Source: Acidobacteriaceae bacterium
GTDB taxonomy: Bacteria > Acidobacteriota > Terriglobia > Terriglobales > Acidobacteriaceae
Assembly: GCA_028283655.1 (NCBI GenBank)
Contig: JAPWKE010000001.1
Location: 310,874-374,873, forward strand
Length of the DNA stretch: 64,000 nucleotides
Direction: 5' to 3'
Every line of letters starts with the position of its first letter. The stretch's first letter is position 1. Of this stretch, positions 44,696-53,900 are shown in pieces. The position numbers and the translations under genes were made by a program. The notes under the pieces were generated by a model. The model saw nothing but the letters and a program-made list of their open reading frames with translations. It was not told where the DNA came from and ran no database searches.

Positions 44696-45373
44696 TTATC
44701 CGCGCACCGAGACGCCGGTATACGTCAGCATGACGTGTCCGTGTACGGGTTCGCCGAAGATGGTGGCGGGTTTGAAGACGCTGCCCAGCAGGTTTTGCTC
44801 CACCTGCAGGCGCACGCGCTGGTCCGACGGGCCGGAGATGATCTGGTAGTCGAAGACGCGGCCGTTCTCATCCACCTGGGCCATCACCAGCACTGGCGCT
44901 TCGCTCCCGGTGACGATGGGTTCAGGCGGAACCTGCGAGTACATATAGCGTGGCGCGGTGAGGTGGGCGAGCTTGTCGTCGTTGGCTTCTACGGCCAGCG
45001 GAGCGGCAAAGATCCAGCCCAGACCGGCGACGATCACGGATGCAAGGGCGACTCCACCGGCAGCGCGCAGGGCCAGCGGCGCAAAGGTGCTGCGCCATGC
45101 CTGGATCCAGCGTTCGGTGCGGGGTAAAAACGTCTGGCGCTCGCGCTCTGCGCGAAGTGCGCCACGCAGGCGAATCTGGAGGTCGTCCGGCGCCGGTGCC
45201 TGCCCGAGTTCGCCCAGCACGCGCTGTAGCGAGCGCATGGTCTTGAACTCCTGCGTGCAGGCGGCGCAACCGTCCAGATGGCGAGCGATGGAAGCCATGC
45301 GGCGACCGCTCACGCGGCCATCGAGGTAGGCAGAAAAGTCTCCGCGGATTGCAGCACAACGATTGCCGATCAT
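44696..45373 (-). CDS. Anti-sigma factor with TonB-like C-terminal domain
   Basis: 225 residues. A zinc-finger anti-sigma domain has the H-x3-C-x2-C motif (IARHLDGCAACTQEF). A central membrane helix (GVALASVIVAGLGWIFAAPL) is followed by an extracytoplasmic domain (VLVMAQVDENGRVFDYQIISG, LLGSVFKPATIFGEPVHGHVML) that matches TonB C-terminal/energy-transducing folds. The start overlaps the sigma gene stop by 4 nt (ATGA). It should hold the sigma factor at the membrane; the TonB-like part may sense the periplasm. Confidence 0.85.
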   Translation of the reverse strand: MIGNRCAAIRGDFSAYLDGRVSGRRMASIARHLDGCAACTQEFKTMRSLQRVLGELGQAPAPDDLQIRLRGALRAERERQTFLPRTERWIQAWRSTFAPLALRAAGGVALASVIVAGLGWIFAAPLAVEANDDKLAHLTAPRYMYSQVPPEPIVTGSEAPVLVMAQVDENGRVFDYQIISGPSDQRVRLQVEQNLLGSVFKPATIFGEPVHGHVMLTYTGVSVRG

Positions 45374-46035
45374 GCTGCCTCCTTCACGAAACGTGTCTCA
45401 CTCTTTAGCTTGGATGCGGTCGTGGATGCGCTGGCTTCAAGCTGCTCGCGCAGAGCGGAGCGCCCGCGAGCAAGACGGCTCTTGACCGTGCCAGCGGTGA
45501 TGTTCAGAATTTCGGCGATCTCGTCATAGCTTGCGCCTTCGATCTCGCGCAGGATGACGACCTCGCGGAAGCAGGGCTGAATGGCTGCGAGACCGGCTTC
45601 GACGCGCAGGCGAAGCTGCATCTGCGCGGCGTTGTCAAAGGGGGAGGCGTCGGCGGTGGCGAGCAGGTCGCTGAGCGCGAAGGTTTCTCCTTCTTCGTTC
45701 TCCTGCTGCTCGTCGATCGTGGTCTCCTGACGCTTGTGGCGGCTCCACCAGCGTCGCTGGTTGGAGGCTTCGCGCAGGGCGATGCGATAGATCCAGGTGC
45801 GCAGGGAAGAGTCACCTTGAAAGCTGGAGATGTTGCGGAAGACCTTGACGAAGACGTCCTGGGTGACATCGGCTGCGTCTGCGGGGTCGCGCAGGGAGCG
45901 CGCGATGAGTGAGTGGACGGAGTGGCTATACTGCGCGATGAGCAAGGCAAAGGCCTGCTCGGAGCCGGCTTTCAGCTCCTGCACAAAGCTCAACTCTTCT
46001 GCTCGAACTCCAATTGCGCCAGCCAGATCGCCCAT
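45370..46035 (-). CDS. RNA polymerase sigma factor, ECF type
   Basis: About 221 residues from the ATG at 46035 (MGDLAGAIGVRAEEL); a longer start at 46116 is possible. Region 2: LIAQYSHSVHSLIARSLRDPADAADVTQDVF with RTWIYRIALREASNQRRWW. Region 4: LAAIQPCFREVVILREIEGASYDEIAEI and TVKSRLARGRSALREQL. Coupled to the anti-sigma gene downstream. Confidence 0.92.
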   Translation of the reverse strand: MGDLAGAIGVRAEELSFVQELKAGSEQAFALLIAQYSHSVHSLIARSLRDPADAADVTQDVFVKVFRNISSFQGDSSLRTWIYRIALREASNQRRWWSRHKRQETTIDEQQENEEGETFALSDLLATADASPFDNAAQMQLRLRVEAGLAAIQPCFREVVILREIEGASYDEIAEILNITAGTVKSRLARGRSALREQLEASASTTASKLKSETRFVKEAA

Positions 46036-46278
46036 AACAACCTCAAGACCCGCTTCAACGCCACTTTTCAGTGGCCGATGCCAATACAGTATGTGTGCTG
46101 CGAAAGACTTGTCCACTTCAGGGTCCGGAATTCTTCGCGAGATGAAGATATTTGCCGCCGGCGGCTGAGTGCTCGCTCACTCATATCGGGTTAGACACCG
46201 CGTATCCACAGCTTGTTCCCACGGCTGGATTGACTTCGTTGCGGATATCCGAGAGAATAACTGAGTCCCTCCTAGAGT

Positions 46279-46354
46279 GGGCCTGTGGCGCAGCTGGGAG
46301 CGCGCTTCCATGGCATGGAAGAGGTCATCGGTTCGATCCCGATCAGGTCCACCA
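46279..46354 (+). tRNA. tRNA-Ala (anticodon GGC)
   Basis: 76 nt with encoded CCA. The acceptor arms GGGCCTG and CAGGTCC pair with one G-U; the anticodon stem CTTCC/GGAAG encloses the loop ATGGCAT, giving anticodon GGC; the T arm has GGTTCGATCCC. The integrase gene begins its stop codon 7 nt after the CCA end, so the 3' end of this tRNA is the likely attachment site. Confidence 0.95.
46330..46354 (+). other. Putative attachment site (attL) in the tRNA-Ala 3' end
   Basis: Tyrosine integrases commonly recombine in the T arm and 3' end of tRNA genes, and the integrase lies directly beside this one. I found no second copy of ggtccacca-type sequence further right, so the other end is probably beyond the window or lost. 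Confidence 0.45.
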
Positions 46355-46360
46355 ATCATT

Positions 46361-47725
46361 TCAAGCATTTAGAAGCTCCTCCCTTCCGCGACTTTGTCGC
46401 ATCTTTGTCGCAAATTCCAAAATCACTCCGCGAACCGGCTTTGTTGTCGGCAGCTCATCGTCCTTAGAAGCATCGCTGCGCTTCTCGGTTGAGTTTGTCT
46501 GTTGACCGATTACGGATTGCCGCTTCTCCATCGTTACGCTGGTTGGCGTTGGCTCAGGAGACTTCACCTGGTTCCGTCCAGCAGTCAACTCTGTATAGAT
46601 CGAGTTGATCGCGGATCGAACCTCTGGCTCCATCGACTGCATGTAGATGTCAGTCGTTGTCGAAGCCTTCGTGTGCCGCATCATGCCTTGGATGTCCTTG
46701 ACATGTCCCTTCGTCTTGCCGAGCGTGGCGATCGTTCGTCGGATGACTTGGAAGGTCAGCTTCGGCAACCCAAGATCCTTCGCCAGCTTGTGGAGCACCC
46801 TCTTGCGAAAGTTGCTCGGATCCATCGGCTTCCCCGAGCGACCACCGAAGATGAATGCGTCCGGTGAAACATCCTTACCTTTGCTGCGTAATTCTTCTCG
46901 CCACTCGATCAGCTCCAATGCCAATTCTTCGGCGATCGGAAGCTGCGTCATGCTCCCCTTCGTTTTGCCGTACGGACGAATCTCTCCCTTGTAAAGCGTC
47001 TCTTGAATATCGATGATGCGCTGCTCTTCAAGAAAGCACCTCCAACGGAGGGGAAACACTTCGCTAGGACGTAGTGCGTTCGACATGTCGAGCTTCACGA
47101 GAATCCAATCGCGAAGATTGTCTTCTAGTTTGGCTAAGGCCGCACGGAGCTGGTCCCAGGTCAGTGTGGTCTTGTCGACCGGCCGAAGATGGGCCGGTAC
47201 CTTCACCATTCGTGCCGGATCTTTGGAGAGGAAGTCCTGATCAACTGCCTCTGCGAAGATGGAACGGATGTACGAACGGATCTGCAGCACCGTGTCTTTC
47301 GACTGGGTTTTGGCCAGCTGATTGAGGTGGTTCTGAAGAGTGAACTTGTCGAAGTTCTCCAAGCGGATGGCGTCGAAAGTATCTACGAGATGCGCCTGAA
47401 TCAGGTACTTCTTGATCTTGGCTGTCTCGCCTCTCCAATCGGCCTCTTTCAATGGCACGAAGCGATTGCGAACAAACCATCCGAAGGTCACCGTGCCGTT
47501 CTTTACGGTACCGTCGTCGGTGATTTGTCCTGAAAGCCGAATGATCTCGGAAGCCAGCTTTTCTCGGGCCTGAGATTTGTTCATCTCAGTCTTGAGCCCC
47601 AAGGGAACCGGCGAAGAGATCGACTTCGGTTGACCAGTCTCCGGATCGAGAACGACACGGCGAAAGTACCCGTACCATTTCTTGCCTCGAAGCGAGACCC
47701 ATCCCTTTTGATACGAAGCTCCCAT
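46361..47725 (-). CDS. Tyrosine-type site-specific integrase
   Basis: 454 residues. The N-terminal part includes an arm-type/SAM-like core-binding region (WFVRNRFVPLKEADWRGETA). The catalytic domain has the first Arg in NALRPSEVFPLRW, the second in FQVIRRTIATL, His in MMRHTKASTTT and Tyr in DIYMQSM. The box-II His (usually HxLR) is Gln here (QVIR), a tolerated but uncommon change. Codon use differs from the core genes. It lies against tRNA-Ala, with an excisionase-like gene upstream. Confidence 0.92.
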   Translation of the reverse strand: MGASYQKGWVSLRGKKWYGYFRRVVLDPETGQPKSISSPVPLGLKTEMNKSQAREKLASEIIRLSGQITDDGTVKNGTVTFGWFVRNRFVPLKEADWRGETAKIKKYLIQAHLVDTFDAIRLENFDKFTLQNHLNQLAKTQSKDTVLQIRSYIRSIFAEAVDQDFLSKDPARMVKVPAHLRPVDKTTLTWDQLRAALAKLEDNLRDWILVKLDMSNALRPSEVFPLRWRCFLEEQRIIDIQETLYKGEIRPYGKTKGSMTQLPIAEELALELIEWREELRSKGKDVSPDAFIFGGRSGKPMDPSNFRKRVLHKLAKDLGLPKLTFQVIRRTIATLGKTKGHVKDIQGMMRHTKASTTTDIYMQSMEPEVRSAINSIYTELTAGRNQVKSPEPTPTSVTMEKRQSVIGQQTNSTEKRSDASKDDELPTTKPVRGVILEFATKMRQSRGREELLNA

Positions 47726-47771
47726 TTATTCCTCAGTTTCCGTGTGGGGGAATAAGCGGGCCATCTCTATT

Positions 47772-48011
47772 TTACCGCCGCTTGCGCCGTAACAGAGAGG
47801 CTCGTTCACGCTCATTGACAAACTCATCCACTTGACTGGCGCGATATCGCAACGCGCCGTCACTCATATGAATCACAGGCAGATAAGGTGCTCTCCGCGA
47901 GGAATGATCCCAAACCCAATCCTTCGATACATTTAGACGCGCGGCCACATCCTCGGCTGTCAGGAGTGGGTCTTTCTGAGGCATAGATAGAACAACGGCG
48001 GGGAGTGCCAT
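47772..48011 (-). CDS. Excisionase-like helix-turn-helix protein
   Basis: 79 residues with a MerR/AlpA-type winged HTH: LLTAEDVAARLNVSKDWVWDH, then PVIHMSDGALRYRASQVDEFV, and a basic end (RASLLRRKRR). Such proteins act as excisionases or helix-turn-helix regulators of integrases. It lies 46 nt upstream of the integrase on the same strand. An inner ATG at 47984 is an alternative start. Confidence 0.78.
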   Translation of the reverse strand: MALPAVVLSMPQKDPLLTAEDVAARLNVSKDWVWDHSSRRAPYLPVIHMSDGALRYRASQVDEFVNERERASLLRRKRR

Positions 48012-48311
48012 GCTGTGTCTCCAGGCATAGAAGTCAGCATCGAGAAGATGCTTCGCGTCTGCCTAGCGTGTCTTGCCTTGCTTGCACTGTCTAATACGTT
48101 CTAGGTATCAGGTGATAGCTGCGAGTGATCGCTAAGCTGATCTTGCTGACGACGTGAGACTTTCTGGCTGGAGTAAATTTGGCCAAAAGCCAGAAGTTCG
48201 TTGAACACATCCGACACCTTTTGACAGTATTTCCACAGCACTTAGACTGTTCTCTTTTCTTGCTAACCGCATTGTTGCGCTACGGATTGCATCTTTCGGG
48301 GACTGTTCTCT
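48012..48311. other. Divergent promoter region between excisionase-like gene and LysR gene
   Basis: About 300 nt with no gene I can support. AT content rises around 48215-48260, where promoters for the divergent genes would lie. I see no clear repeat. Confidence 0.4.
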
Positions 48312-49289
48312 ATGTACGAGTGGGCCGAATTTAGGCATTTCAGATACCTCTTGGCTGTCCTTGAACTTCAAGGATTTCGTGCTGCTGCAGAGCAGCTTCA
48401 TACAGCTCAGCCGAACCTGAGTTCGCATGCAAAGCAGTTTCAGGAGTACGGCTCAGTCCGTCTCTACGAGAAGGGCAAAGACGGTCGTATCAAGGCTACG
48501 GAGACCGGCGTTGCATTTCAGTTCATCGCAAAGTCTTTGCTCGAAGCGAGGGATGAAACCTTTGCGGCCTTAGCCGCCGTCGAACGCGGAGAGATTAGTT
48601 CCGTACGCTTTGGTTGCTCTCCGCTTGCGGACCAAACTCTCTTCAATCAGTTCTGCCAGATGCATCGAGATATGCTTCCAGGCTGTCGTGTTCGACCGGA
48701 GCGAGACGACACCGCTCAGCTCATTGAGCGGGTCATCGATGGCGTTCTGGATGCCGCCATCGTTACTTTGCCGGTTCTAAACGACACGCTTCGCGTCGAA
48801 GAACTTTGTCGCGATCGGCTGGTGGCATGCCTTCGCGCGGATGATCCGCTCTGTGAAAAGGGAGCACTTCAGCCCGCTGATCTCCGCGAGCATCTCGCCG
48901 TGCTTTACCATCCGCAACGCCACCCCAATGCTCACCAAAAGCTCTTGGAACTCTTGGCCGATGCTGGTGTTCAAGTCGAAGAATACTCGAAGGCATCACA
49001 TCCGACTGAGATGCAGACGCTCGTCAGAGATGGTTATGGAATCGCTCTCATGCGCGAAGGAGCTCCATTGGAGCCTGAGCTTACAACCCGACCCATTGCG
49101 GGTGTGCGATGGACAGTCGACACTGCTGTCATCTATCGAAAACAGCACCAGCAGAAGACCATTCCGGTGCTTGTTCGGAAGTTCAAGCGGCATCTTCGCC
49201 GTGACCGAAGACCTGCGGAGAACATCCTCCAAGATCTCGCTCAAAAGCAGCCATTTGCGACGCCGATTCAGCTCGGTCTTTTGGAGTGA
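48312..49289 (+). CDS. LysR-family transcriptional regulator
   Basis: 325 residues: N-terminal HTH (FRYLLAVLELQGFRAAAEQLHTAQ-type start with PNLSSHAKQFQEY), then the substrate-binding domain (ISSVRFGCSPLADQTLF, GVLDAAIVTLPVL, VRDGYGIALM). It lies between the integration genes and a conjugation-gene remnant, so it may have controlled transfer or cargo genes. Inducer unknown. Confidence 0.88.
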   Translation: MYEWAEFRHFRYLLAVLELQGFRAAAEQLHTAQPNLSSHAKQFQEYGSVRLYEKGKDGRIKATETGVAFQFIAKSLLEARDETFAALAAVERGEISSVRFGCSPLADQTLFNQFCQMHRDMLPGCRVRPERDDTAQLIERVIDGVLDAAIVTLPVLNDTLRVEELCRDRLVACLRADDPLCEKGALQPADLREHLAVLYHPQRHPNAHQKLLELLADAGVQVEEYSKASHPTEMQTLVRDGYGIALMREGAPLEPELTTRPIAGVRWTVDTAVIYRKQHQQKTIPVLVRKFKRHLRRDRRPAENILQDLAQKQPFATPIQLGLLE

Positions 49290-49418
49290 TTTCATACGCG
49301 CTTCTCTGCGCCGATATCTCTGACGTATCGGGCGATAAGTAAGACATATTGGACGCGGCTTCCGACCGACCTCATGATCACGACATATCGCGGCTGACCC
49401 CAGTCGTAGGAGGTGTCG

Positions 49419-50105
49419 ATGTCGTCCAAGAGCTTCAGTAAGTCAACCAATCGGGTAGCCCCTCAGATCCCGCGCATTTGGAGGCGCAATGGGTTTCTCC
49501 TCATTCATGCGATTCGTCGTGCGCTTCGAGTTGGAGGGCCGACGATCTTTGCACTCTCGTTCGCAACCGTAGCTCATGCGCAAGGAACGATGGATTTCTC
49601 CGGAGCGCAGACGCTCATGGGAACCTTCAAAACCTTCGCGATGTATGCCGGTGCAGTGATCTGTCTTGGCGGCCTGATCTTCGCTGGCATTCGCATGATG
49701 TCGGGACGATTTCAGGACGCTATCCCAGGACTCTTCGGCGCGCTTTTTGGCGCCGGGGTTCTCGGTTGGGGAGCCGGCTGGATTGGCTTTGATCACGGAT
49801 ATGCGGTCACATCTCATAGTTCTCAAGGCCTCACCTCGCATAGGGTTCTCGTGAACTTGGATACCGACGTTCATCCCAAACTGATCAATGGTCGCTTTGC
49901 GTACGTTGCTGTTTCGCGCGCATCGCACGGGGCGCAGATCTTCACGAACAACGAGGCGACACTTGTTGAACGTCTTAGCCGGGATGCCTCTAAGACCTCG
50001 GCGATCAGTGCTGCGCCCGACGGCGTTGCAAATCTCCCAACAGAATTCAAGCATGCGAGAGACGAGGGCAGGATCGACAATCACGGTTTGAGCTTGGGAC
50101 ACTGA
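49419..50105 (+). CDS. VirB2/TrbC pilin fused to C-terminal TraA relaxase/helicase fragment
   Basis: The start at 49419 has AGGAGG 5 nt upstream. Residues up to about 124 look like a VirB2/TrbC pilin: leader ending in FATVAHAQG, then FKTFAMYAGAVICLGGLIFAG and IPGLFGALFGAGVLGWGAGW. From FDHGYAVTSHSSQGLTSHRV on (after about 49785) it matches the helicase end of MobF/TraA relaxases, including FAYVAVSRASHGAQIFTN. No known protein joins these halves. An internal deletion that removed the type IV secretion and relaxase genes between them best explains the join. Confidence 0.8.
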   Translation: MSSKSFSKSTNRVAPQIPRIWRRNGFLLIHAIRRALRVGGPTIFALSFATVAHAQGTMDFSGAQTLMGTFKTFAMYAGAVICLGGLIFAGIRMMSGRFQDAIPGLFGALFGAGVLGWGAGWIGFDHGYAVTSHSSQGLTSHRVLVNLDTDVHPKLINGRFAYVAVSRASHGAQIFTNNEATLVERLSRDASKTSAISAAPDGVANLPTEFKHARDEGRIDNHGLSLGH

Positions 50106-50158
50106 ACTCAGAGGGCCTCAGGAATCGACTCGCCGTAGTTGCCGTCGAGGACCGTCCC

Positions 50159-50851
50159 CTATGGAGTCCATCGGCATGTGTCCAGTTTCAACTCTAGTTC
50201 ACTGATCACAGATTCAACATAGCTAATCACTTGTGATGCTCCAGAGAATACTCTTGGCTCTACGAACTCGGCTATGCTGACCAGACTGTCTACGTTGAGG
50301 GGATATACGCCACGAAATGACTTGGTCAGAAGCTCCGTCGCGAGATTGATAATGCGATCTCCTGAATACCCATAGCCCATGCTTTCCGGTCTTAGGCCAC
50401 AATCGATTCGCACTCCTTTCGAGATATCCCAATAGCGTTTGCGGCATATTTCTACCCGATCGAACAGTTCGCGTAAGCGCATAGCTGACAGTTCCAATTC
50501 AGACTGATCTCGAAGTGTTGCGAGCGAATTTACATGGACGTTGGTTAGCTTGGCCGCTTCAATCGCGCCAGACTGGAAGCCGCTTTCGGATACGAGAATT
50601 CCTCGATCGACGCCAAGATCCGCGACAATTTCACGCAGACCCAAAACATGGAGTTTGGAGATTGGTCGGCTCCAATGCTTGCATTCCACGATCCAGGTAA
50701 TGGTGAAGCCAGCATGCCGGGAGCGGACAACCACATCGATCGCATGAGAGGTCCGCACTCCTTGGAGATTGGCATCCGTCTCAGCTTCGAGACCGAGGCT
50801 CTGGAAGAAAGCGGCTACTTCTTTTTGATAATCCTGCCAATTATTAGCCAT
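50159..50851 (-). CDS. Mrr-like restriction endonuclease domain protein
   Basis: 230 residues. The N-terminal Mrr-cat/PD-(D/E)XK core reads FFQSLGLEAETDANLQ, HAIDVVVRS (Asp), IVECKHW (Glu-x-Lys), and VLGLREIVADLGVDRGILVSE. The C-terminal ~100 residues are helical and unassigned. Such enzymes often cut modified DNA; no methylase is beside it. It lies 52 nt downstream of the giant secreted protein gene on the same strand. Confidence 0.82.
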   Translation of the reverse strand: MANNWQDYQKEVAAFFQSLGLEAETDANLQGVRTSHAIDVVVRSRHAGFTITWIVECKHWSRPISKLHVLGLREIVADLGVDRGILVSESGFQSGAIEAAKLTNVHVNSLATLRDQSELELSAMRLRELFDRVEICRKRYWDISKGVRIDCGLRPESMGYGYSGDRIINLATELLTKSFRGVYPLNVDSLVSIAEFVEPRVFSGASQVISYVESVISELELKLDTCRWTP

Positions 50852-50903
50852 ATTGCTAAGACAAATCCTGATCCCTGAGACCGATAGACGCTCAATCGGT
50901 TAC

Positions 50904-53900
50904 TTACCATCTGCAGAACTGCTGTCCGTCGGCGCAACTCGTTGTGATGGTGGCAACAACTGTTCGAACTGCCTGACCAGACTGTGCCGTGATTGTGATG
51001 TCGAATCGCTGAGTACCCCAACCCGCGCCACACCCTGAGGTGAACAGTAGCCCGGCACTCATGAGGATAGCGAGAGCGAACCTAGGGATCAGCTTGTGTC
51101 GCTTGGGCAAGAGCGCGAGCGAACTGAATAGTCCACAAAGCACCAGAGCGATCCCTGTGTCACCTGTTCTCTTGATGGCGAATGGAGAACCGTCGGGATA
51201 GTTTGCTGTCTTGATGGAAAGCTGCACCGCGGTGGTGCCGCTGCCTGTTGTGATCTTCGCTGGAGTGAAGTTGCTGGTCGCATGAGGAGGCGCACCCGTG
51301 ACACTCAGACTGATGTCTGACGCCAGTCCTAACGATCCCACCGAGTTTACGATGAGATTGAATGTTGCCGTACCGCCGTGGTGAATGTTCGCATTTGGTT
51401 GCGCGATGGTGAGGGTGAAGTCTTCGATCGTTAATGTAGTAGCCGCGCTTACCCCTGCTGCATAGGAGCTATCCCCGCTGTAGCGGGCAATGATTGTATG
51501 GACTCCCAATCCAAGCGTGGTCGTCGTAACAGTCGCCGATCCGCTTGTGGCTTGCATAGTCGCAAGCAGAGTGGATCCATCGTAGAACGCGATGAACCCT
51601 GAGGGTGTTCCTGCCGTACCTGTGAGAGTTGCCGTCAGAATGACGGGATTGCCGAGGAACTGAACGGCCGGCGAGGCTGTAAGTAGAACGTTCGCGCTAT
51701 TCAGTGTGACCACTATCGAGTGCGTGACTTCGATCGCTGCATTGAAGTTGTCATTGCCTGCCTGATTGGCGGCGATGACGATCGTACCAGTACCGTTCCA
51801 CGTAAGCGTTGTCCCGGAGATGGTTCCAGGGCCCGACACCACCGAAAAGGTGACCGGCAGTCCAGAGCTAGCCGTAGCGCTGAGAGTTACCGAGCCAGAG
51901 CTCGTCGTCACGGGCGAGGGAGGAGCGGGAAAGTTGATGGTCTGTGACGCCTTGGATACATTGAAGCTCGCCGTTACGGTTGCTGCGGAGTAGGCACCGC
52001 TGGCAGATTGTGATGCTTGCAGCACCACGGTTCCGACGCCACTTACAGTGACTGTTGATCCTGTGATCGTTGCAGGTCCGCTGAGTAGGGAATAGGTAAT
52101 CGTACCAGGAGAATTTGACGTTGCATTGACGGCAAAAGGTGGATCTCCATAAACATGGTTGGCAACGTTGAACGTTAGTGTTGGAGCGATCGTTGTCCCA
52201 GTCCCGATAAGCGGTATTTGAGACGTACCCGAAACATTGAGATTGTTATCGACGACAAACAATGTGCCATTGATCGTTCTCGCGGATTGAGGCGTGAAGC
52301 TGACCAGCGCCGTGCAGCTACTATTCGCCGCGAGCAATGTCTGCGACGTCCCATTCAGGTTCGAGCAGGTTGATGCTGGCAAGAGAGTGAAGTCGGTAGG
52401 CGTGACGCTTGTTCCCGGGAGTCCGAACATGAGGTCGGCGTTACCACTGTTTGTGATCGTTACGGTTTGCGGGCTGTCCGCGCTCGTGGTGCCGATCAGG
52501 CTGCTCTGGAAAGTAAGCGTGGGGGGATCCGCGTAATCGTACTTTAAGACGTTGCGGGTGTTGTTATCAGAAACATAAAGATTGCCCCGTCCGTCTAGAG
52601 CGATGCCGTTGGGAGTGATGCCGCTGACGAGGGTTTGTTGTGTCGCGTAGCCCGATGAAACAAGGGACTTCACAACGGATCCGGTGTTGTCCGAGCCGAC
52701 AAAGAGATCGCCATTTGCATTCACCGCGAGAAAGGAAGCGAAGGCGTAGCTATTCGGAAGGGTCTGGACCGTGGCGTAACCGCTGGCTGAGGTAAGCTCC
52801 TGTATCTTGCTGGAGCCGTAGTTCATCACAAAGAGATTACCCGCCGCATCGAAGGCTATCCCTTGCGGAAGATTGAAGCCGGAACCTACGCTCTTTGTTG
52901 TGGTGTAGTTGCTCGCCGCGAGAAGTTCTGTGAGGGACGCGTTCGACGTTGACTCTGCGATGAAGACATTGCCAATCGCATCAACCGCGAGACCGTATGG
53001 ATTGTTCAATCCTGAATGGAGTTGTCGTGTCGTCGTGTAGCCACCTACGGCTACGATCTCCCAAGCTGTGCCAGTGTTTGCATTCGTAACGAAGAGATTG
53101 CCGAGTCCATCCATGGCGATCGCACTTCCAGTGCCGATCGTTTGCGCCAAATTAGTCGAGACCGAATAGCCACTTGAAGCGATGGCCTCTACGACGCCGC
53201 CGCTACCTCTGTTGTCTGCGACGAAGAGATTTCCAGCTCCATCGAAGACCATGTTGGTTGGCTGAGCAAGCCCTGTCAGTAAGGTGGACTGGGTTCCTGG
53301 CAGATAGTTGACCTGCGGGCCAACACCGACGCCATAGAGGTAGCTCGAGGCAAGGGCATTGCCTCCCGCGTCTGCTAGCAGCACTCCACCCATACGAGTT
53401 CCGGGGAGGGTTGGCTTGAAGGTGAAATCGACGGTACAGGTTTGACCAACCGTATAGGTCGTGCCCACGGTGCAGCTACCGCCTGGCGCGTAGGAGAAGT
53501 CGAGATTTGCGGTACCTTGCGTTAGTGCCGCAAGAGAGCCAAGGACGCCCGATTTTTGAATCGTCAGTACCGTGCTGATCGACGGGCTTGTTGTGCCAAC
53601 AGGTTCTGTAAGGACTTGCACTGTCACCGTTTGCTGAACGGGAGCAGCAGCGCCATATCCATTCCCACCGGGCTGATCCGCTTGCAGCACCACAGATCCA
53701 GCCGCAGTGTAGGTAACCACGGATCCCGTGATAACAGCTGGGCCGCTCACGACACTGTAGGTTACGGCATTACCTGAGGTCGCGATTGCCTCTAGCAATG
53801 CTGAGGTACTGACATATGCCGGTGAGGCTGGAGGAGTGAAGGTGAGAGTTTGGGAAAGTTCGGGGGATACGTTGTAGGAAGAGACTGCGGAAGCGCTCGA

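Noticed and set aside
46177..46368. Minus-strand frame reading GPDRDRTDDLFHAMEARSQL
   Set aside because: It is the complement of tRNA-Ala and its flank; this is a well-known false protein.
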